DNA of 64,000 nt from positions 434,001 through 498,000 of the forward strand of contig NZ_CP011272.1 of assembly GCF_001610875.1 (NCBI RefSeq), written 5' to 3'. This document shows, in pieces, positions 59,432 through 64,000 of the stretch. Positions within the stretch are counted from its first letter, which is position 1, and the number at the start of each line of letters is the position of its first letter. A program made the translations under genes and the position numbers. A model generated the notes under the pieces. It did not search any database and was not told the origin of the DNA. It worked only from the letters and a program-made list of their open reading frames with translations. The stretch is from Pirellula sp. SH-Sr6A. GTDB taxonomy: Bacteria; Planctomycetota; Planctomycetia; Pirellulales; Pirellulaceae.

Positions 59432-61645
59432 GTGCCATCGACGGATATGTCGCCAGATATGTCGCAATCTCTTCCAGTTTTGAACCCCTCGGCAGATCTC
59501 ACAAAGGCGGACAATAGCTCCTGCGCGTCGAATGGGGGCAGATATGGGAACATTGTTTCCCGGTACTTGGATAACCTCGGCATGGAGCGAGAAGAGCGAG
59601 CGCCCCATGGACCGCTGGGGAAAGCTCCCTTGCCGATGAGCATGGAGGAGGCACGAGCTCGCGGCTGGGACGAATTGGATGTCGTTTTCGTCACCGGCGA
59701 CGCCTATATCGATCATCCGAGTTTCGCCATGTCGATCCTAGGGCGGGTGCTCGAGGCGGCCGGATATCGAGTGGGGATCATCAGCCAACCCGATTGGCAG
59801 TCCTGCGAGGAGTGGAAGCGCTTCGGGCGCCCGAAACTTTTTTTTGCGATTTCTGCTGGCAACATGGACAGCATGATCAATCACTACACGGCGAACAAAA
59901 AGGTTCGTAACGACGATGCCTATTCCCCTGGAGGTCGAATTGGTCTGCGTCCTGATCGCGCGACCCTCGCCTACTGCCAGCGGGCCCGCGAAGCGTACAA
60001 GGGGGTTCCGGTCATCGCCGGGGGTGTTGAAGCCTCGCTGCGTCGCTTCGCTCATTACGATTACTGGAGCGATAAAGTTCGCAAGAGTATCTTGCTCGAT
60101 AGCAAGGCGGATTTGGTCGCATTTGGGATGGGAGAAAACTCGATCATCGAGATGGCTCGCCGACTGGAAGCGGGCGAAACGGTCAAAGATCTGCGAGATA
60201 TGCGAGGGGTCGCTTACGCCCTCGGCGCCTCGGAGGCCCTCCCGTCGGACGCTCTCGAGATGCCTTGCTTTGAGGAAGTCGTTTCGGACAAAGTACGTTT
60301 CTCCCTCGCGACCCGGATTATCCATAACGAGACCAATCCACTCAATGCTCGCAGATTGATGCAGCGACATGGCACGCAAGTCATCGTGGCCAACCCGCCG
60401 CAACTCCCCATCAGCCAGGAAGCGATGGACCGTATCTACGGCCTTCCCTACACGCGAAAGCCCCATCCGAGTTACACCGAGCCGATCCCCGCCTTCAACA
60501 TGATCAAGAATTCCGTCACGATCATGCGAGGATGCTTCGGCGGCTGCACATTTTGCTCGATCACGGCCCACCAAGGGCGAATCATTCAATCTCGCTCGAA
60601 GGAGTCTATCCTCCAGGAAATCCAAGGCATGACGGCCGACCCGGAATTCAAGGGGATCGTGAGCGATATCGGTGGCCCGACAGCAAACATGTACCAAATG
60701 CGTTGCACCAAGCCCGATGTCGAAGCGGTTTGCCGGCGCCAGTCCTGCGTCCACCCAAAGATCTGCAAACTCCTCGGAGTCGACCATACTCCCGTGATGG
60801 AATTGATGCGGGAGTCTCGGGAGACGCCGGGCATCAAAAAGGTCCTGGTCGCCAGCGGCATCCGTATGGACTTGGCACGCCAGTCTCCGGAGTACATCCA
60901 GGAACTAACCAAACACCACGTGGGAGGCCATCTCAAGGTTGCTCCCGAACACGTCGATCCGGACGTCCTCTATAAAATGCGCAAGCCCGCAAATGACGAC
61001 TTTGAGTTCTTTACGGAGCAATTCAAAGAGGCGTCCGAAGAAGCCGGCAAGAAACAATTCATCATCCCGTACTTCATCGCCTCTCACCCCGGTAGCTCGA
61101 TCGAGTCGATGATTGAATTGGCATTGTTCCTCAAACGAAACGGTTACAAACCGGATCAAGTCCAAGACTTCATTCCAGCGCCGCTCGACGTGGCCACCAG
61201 CATGTACTACACGGGCTTGGATCCGTTCAATCTCAAACCCGTTTACATCGCGAAAGCACTTCGGGATCGAAAATCTCAACGCGCGTTGATGCAGTTCTTC
61301 AAACCCGAGAATTACTTCGAGGTCCGAGAGGCGCTTCGGTCGGTCAACCGTTCCGATCTGATCGGGGAGGGCTGCGACTGTCTCATCCCGTCCCGCCCCC
61401 CGAAGGAGGCGCTCGAAAAACGACGAGCCGATGCGAATCAACGCTTTCGGGGTGAATACGTTCACACCATTCCCAAAGCGAACTCGCAACCATCGGATGC
61501 ACCCGAGTCCCGGCCGTCCGATAACGCTTCCTCTGCAAACCAAACCAGAAAACGAAAAGGCCCCCGAAAAGAGCAACGATCGACCGCTGCTCAGAGCGGT
61601 AAGAAGCCCAACGCAGGCTACCGACCGGGCCGCCGGGTAAAGTAA
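59432..61645 (+). CDS. YgiQ family radical SAM protein
   Basis: 737 residues if GTG 59432 is used; ATG 59447 or 59459 are alternatives without a decisive ribosome site. The N-terminal domain (DVVFVTGDAYIDHPSFAMSI) and the radical SAM cluster motif RGCFGGCTFCSI (CxxxCxxC) followed by the B12-domain-like region and DUF3362-like C-terminus are typical of YgiQ. The tail is Lys/Arg/Ser-rich. Enzymatic substrate not established for the family. Confidence 0.9.
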   Translation: MPSTDMSPDMSQSLPVLNPSADLTKADNSSCASNGGRYGNIVSRYLDNLGMEREERAPHGPLGKAPLPMSMEEARARGWDELDVVFVTGDAYIDHPSFAMSILGRVLEAAGYRVGIISQPDWQSCEEWKRFGRPKLFFAISAGNMDSMINHYTANKKVRNDDAYSPGGRIGLRPDRATLAYCQRAREAYKGVPVIAGGVEASLRRFAHYDYWSDKVRKSILLDSKADLVAFGMGENSIIEMARRLEAGETVKDLRDMRGVAYALGASEALPSDALEMPCFEEVVSDKVRFSLATRIIHNETNPLNARRLMQRHGTQVIVANPPQLPISQEAMDRIYGLPYTRKPHPSYTEPIPAFNMIKNSVTIMRGCFGGCTFCSITAHQGRIIQSRSKESILQEIQGMTADPEFKGIVSDIGGPTANMYQMRCTKPDVEAVCRRQSCVHPKICKLLGVDHTPVMELMRESRETPGIKKVLVASGIRMDLARQSPEYIQELTKHHVGGHLKVAPEHVDPDVLYKMRKPANDDFEFFTEQFKEASEEAGKKQFIIPYFIASHPGSSIESMIELALFLKRNGYKPDQVQDFIPAPLDVATSMYYTGLDPFNLKPVYIAKALRDRKSQRALMQFFKPENYFEVREALRSVNRSDLIGEGCDCLIPSRPPKEALEKRRADANQRFRGEYVHTIPKANSQPSDAPESRPSDNASSANQTRKRKGPRKEQRSTAAQSGKKPNAGYRPGRRVK

Positions 61646-61664
61646 TACCGAGGCTGCTCGCCCC

Positions 61665-62786
61665 CTATCGCTGCAACCCCGCCAGGTGTTTGGCGATCCT
61701 CTTTCCCGTGGAGCTCAAGGGCACTTCGGTCAAGCGATGTACCGAACACCAAACGGCATCCGGACTATCCTCTCCACGCAATGGCTCTAATGGATTGCCG
61801 TTTGAGCCCTCCACCGAAGCGTGGAAACAACGGAGCGAAATCCGGTATCGAGTTACCCCATGCTTGATCTGCATCGCCTCATCGGACAAACAAACAGATG
61901 CGCCAAAGCGGTCTGAAAACTGTCGGGACGCGGAGGTCATCAGTTCGTCTTCGCTTTGAGCACTCGTCACATCGAATCTTGGGAAGTCCCATAATCCAGC
62001 CCACCGCTCTCCTGCTTGACAGCGTCGCAGCAAATAACGGCAACCTTCGTCTCGGACCAGAAGCGCGACTTCCACTTTGTCTTCATAAACCTTCGATGGC
62101 TTTGGAGACGGTATCTCGGACTGCTCCGAGTGCGCATAGGTGGGACAGAGGCTTTGCAATGGGCATTCGTGACATAACGGGGCCTTCGGTGTGCAGACCT
62201 GCGAACCGAGCTCCATGACCGCTTGGTTTAGCCTGCCGCTCCCAGATCGCTCCGGCAGGATGTCGGACGCAAATTTCCAGAGATGGTTCTGAATCGTTCG
62301 CTCCGTGAGCTGCCCTCGCAGCCGAAGCAATCTCGCATAAAGCCTTTGAGTGTTTGCCTCCACGATGGGTGCTCGCATATCGTACGCGAACGAAGAGATA
62401 GCTCCCGCCGTGTAGCGTCCTATCCCGGGAAGCGCGAGGATCGCATCGTAGTCTCGAGGAAAGCAACCTTCCCATTGGTCCCGAATGACCTTAGAGGCAG
62501 CATGCAGTTGCTTTGCACGTCGGTAGTAGCCCAACCCAGCCCAGTGCAACAGAACCCGTTCCTCAGGAGCGTCCGCCAGGGCAGTCACTGTAGGAAAGGC
62601 GTCTAAGAATCGATGGAAATAGGGGATCACCGTCGCTACTTGCGTCTGTTGCAACATGATCTCGCTCACCCAAATCGCATATGGGTCGTGCGTTTCCCGC
62701 CAGGGGAGCGATCGCCCCTGTTTCGAGAACCAAACTTTCATTCGCTTGCGCAGTTGCTGTAGCTCTTCAGCCGTCCAAGTCTTCAT
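61665..62786 (-). CDS. mutY: A/G-specific adenine glycosylase
   Basis: 373 residues. HhH-GPD fold features: Glu42 in VSEIMLQQTQVATV, the helix-hairpin-helix LPGIGRYTAGAISSFAY (about 119-135), the 4Fe-4S ligands C198-x6-C205-x2-C208-x5-C214, and a C-terminal NUDIX-like 8-oxoG domain. Removes adenine opposite 8-oxoguanine. The position of the catalytic Asp after the hairpin (usually PILDGNVKR) reads PIVEANTQR with Glu143. The start MKTWTAEELQQLR is reasonable. Confidence 0.93.
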   Translation of the reverse strand: MKTWTAEELQQLRKRMKVWFSKQGRSLPWRETHDPYAIWVSEIMLQQTQVATVIPYFHRFLDAFPTVTALADAPEERVLLHWAGLGYYRRAKQLHAASKVIRDQWEGCFPRDYDAILALPGIGRYTAGAISSFAYDMRAPIVEANTQRLYARLLRLRGQLTERTIQNHLWKFASDILPERSGSGRLNQAVMELGSQVCTPKAPLCHECPLQSLCPTYAHSEQSEIPSPKPSKVYEDKVEVALLVRDEGCRYLLRRCQAGERWAGLWDFPRFDVTSAQSEDELMTSASRQFSDRFGASVCLSDEAMQIKHGVTRYRISLRCFHASVEGSNGNPLEPLRGEDSPDAVWCSVHRLTEVPLSSTGKRIAKHLAGLQR

Positions 62787-62954
62787 GCTTGCGATCGATG
62801 TAACAACCGTAGGGCCTGTAACGCCTCTCTCGGTCGATTTGGTTTAAGAGTAAGAAAATTTCTCAAGCTCCCTCGAAACGGTGTTCTACGTTCTTCTTTG
62901 GAGCGAATGCCCAGTCCCATTCACTGTATGGTTCATGTCACGAGGAGTCCTACT

Positions 62955-63188
62955 ATGGCGTCTTGGTTAGAGCGAACGCAAGAAGAATCGTATCTGAATC
63001 AATTGGACCGCATGTTGATCACGCGGCTCAAAAGAAATACCGAGGACGTCGACGCGATTTCACTCCGTCGCAATTCTCCAGAGGCTCCTCGATCCCTTTC
63101 TGGTCTCTCGAAGGAGATCAACGAAGAACTCGATCGACTCGAAAGCCTACTCAGCGAAGCAGACGCGGTCGAGGCCCATCAAGCCTAA
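62955..63188 (+). CDS. Small charged hypothetical protein
   Basis: ATG 62955 with GAGGAG 7 bases upstream gives 77 residues of highly charged helical sequence (ERTQEESYLNQLDRMLITR, GLSKEINEELDRLESLL). No family is recognised, and the coiled-coil pattern suggests protein contacts. The region 63189-63367 that follows shows nothing further. Confidence 0.6.
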   Translation: MASWLERTQEESYLNQLDRMLITRLKRNTEDVDAISLRRNSPEAPRSLSGLSKEINEELDRLESLLSEADAVEAHQA

Positions 63189-63367
63189 CTGCCTGACGAG
63201 CTGACTGCCAAAAGAGCTGGCTCCCAGCGACCAGTCCGGAACAGACCCTTGAGACGGATGCTCGCTCGCAGATTCCAGCCGACGATTCGAAACGCTCACT
63301 GAGAAGAAACAAACTACCTAGAAATCAACTACGCAGAAACTAGGTTGCGTAGAGCCCAGACTACTCA

Positions 63368-63415
63368 GAAGCCATCTTACGAAGAAGCCATCTTACGAAG
63401 AAGCCAAATTACGAA
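63368..63415. repeat. Three 16-bp tandem repeats at 3' end of tatA
   Basis: Units GAAGCCATCTTACGAA occur at 63368-63383 and 63384-63399, with a third variant copy (GAAGCCAAATTACGAA) at 63400-63415. The third spans the TatA stop codon (TAA, 63409-63411), so the units contain duplicated copies of the gene's own end. Confidence 0.9.
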
Positions 63416-63687
63416 GAAGGCGGTGGAGTGAACTTGGGAGCGTCTGTCTGAAGACCCTCTTCATCCTCTTTCATGGCTGCCGGAATATATCGAGGTTCGA
63501 CGGGATCAGCCGCTTCGAACTCTTTCTTAAAATCGTCGACACTGCGACGAAGGTTTCGATAAGTCCCTCCCAGGTTGCGGGCCACCTCCGGAAGTCTCGA
63601 CCCAAACAACATCAACGCGACGATTCCCAGCATCACCATCTCGGAGCTGCCAATGCCACCGATGATCGCGAATGGAATTGAATTCAT
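63409..63687 (-). CDS. tatA: TatA/E-type twin-arginine translocase subunit
   Basis: ATG 63687 (AGAGGGG upstream) gives 92 residues with the standard short TM (GSSEMVMLGIVALMLFGSRLP), amphipathic helix (EVARNLGGTYRNLRRSVDDF) and acidic/Pro tail. TatA forms the pore-like assembly for folded proteins. A second TatA-like gene precedes it on the same strand. Exported Tat substrates in this window include the isomerase and perhaps KatG. Confidence 0.9.
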   Translation of the reverse strand: MNSIPFAIIGGIGSSEMVMLGIVALMLFGSRLPEVARNLGGTYRNLRRSVDDFKKEFEAADPVEPRYIPAAMKEDEEGLQTDAPKFTPPPSS

Positions 63688-63837
63688 CCAACACCCCTCT
63701 GGAAATGGAACCACGCTATGTTCCATGAATTTATTGACAACCAACCACAAACTGCATCACCAACCGCTGCCCATTTGCACACTCCATTCGCCTGCGGAGT
63801 CAATCGACCCCACAGGGATTGAAATGCACTTGGCACC

Positions 63838-64000
63838 TTAGGCGGATGGCTTGGAAGCGGTATCGGAGGATGGCTCGGAATCATCGTCCCGCATCCCCTT
63901 CTTGAACTCGGTCGCACTGCGTCCCAAGTTTCTCATCAAAGTAGGAAGCTTCGCGCTACCGAACAGGAGCATCGCGACGACCAAAATGATCAAAAGTTCC
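63838..64000 (-). CDS. TatA/E-type subunit, partial (5' end beyond window)
   Basis: The frame gives ELLIILVVAMLLFGSAKLP, then TLMRNLGRSATEFKKGM and an acidic Ser-rich tail to a TAA at 63838. This is the TM-to-amphipathic-helix pattern of TatA/TatE/TatB. The start lies outside the window. It is a paralogue of the neighbouring tatA gene with 150 bases between them. Confidence 0.85.
   Translation of the reverse strand, partial: ELLIILVVAMLLFGSAKLPTLMRNLGRSATEFKKGMRDDDSEPSSDTASKPSA

Overview
The window looks like chromosomal DNA of a planctomycete, probably of the Pirellulales/Rhodopirellula type. This is inferred from a DUF1580 protein, a sulfatase with EF-hand tail, Tat-exported sugar isomerase, YdjY-domain protein, Cys-rich repeat secreted protein, several ExbD/MotB-like anchors and many secreted proteins of no clear family. 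No 16S or marker gene places it exactly.

Region 1 (1-1.24 kb) holds the 5' part of a membrane-anchored leucine-rich-repeat protein. Region 2 (about 1.3-12.2 kb) reads as an accessory island next to tRNA-Arg(TCT). It starts with ~200 bp hairpin-bearing intergenic repeats. It then carries a HipA-like kinase/DUF3037 pair, a broken csrA-like gene, a DUF1580 helix-turn-helix protein, and a small coiled-coil gene followed by a GHKL ATPase with a C-terminal PD-(D/E)XK-like nuclease segment (the best candidate for a little-described defence system). Next come a complete IS5-family element with a -1 frameshift transposase, a GYF_2/zinc-ribbon/TM protein, a TerB-like/BRCT protein, a thymidylate-kinase-like protein and a decayed tyrosine integrase abutting the tRNA.

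Region 3 (12.5-20.3 kb) has a tightly overlapping trio (secreted protein, FAD/NAD(P)-binding protein, cobalamin adenosyltransferase), a second array of the ~200 bp repeats, a large conserved-type hypothetical, a YdjY-domain protein and pyrF. Region 4 (20.3-33.1 kb) holds a tripartite RND efflux system (MFP and RND on minus, TolC-like on plus), a three-gene ExbB/MotA-like plus two ExbD/MotB-like operon, a small membrane protein and an HGSNAT/DUF5009-like acyltransferase. Region 5 (33.3-44.3 kb) contains a rhomboid protease, an exported catalase-peroxidase, a BON-MscS channel, and a four-gene operon ending in isomerase and sulfatase.

Region 6 (44.4-64 kb) is mostly housekeeping: a Cys-rich repeat protein, secG, yicC-gmk-rpoZ-coaC-coaB-PIG-L deacetylase-metal ABC binding protein-ATPase on plus, then tgt, a PDZ/DUF4214-like protein, a PstS-like protein and queC on minus, an ABC-2 exporter pair, gap, a YgiQ-type radical SAM protein, mutY and two tatA-type genes (the second cut by the window end). 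Gene starts were moved from the longest ORF to better supported codons where ribosome sites, signal peptides or 4-bp ATGA overlaps favoured it. All family names are by motif reading; no database search was run.
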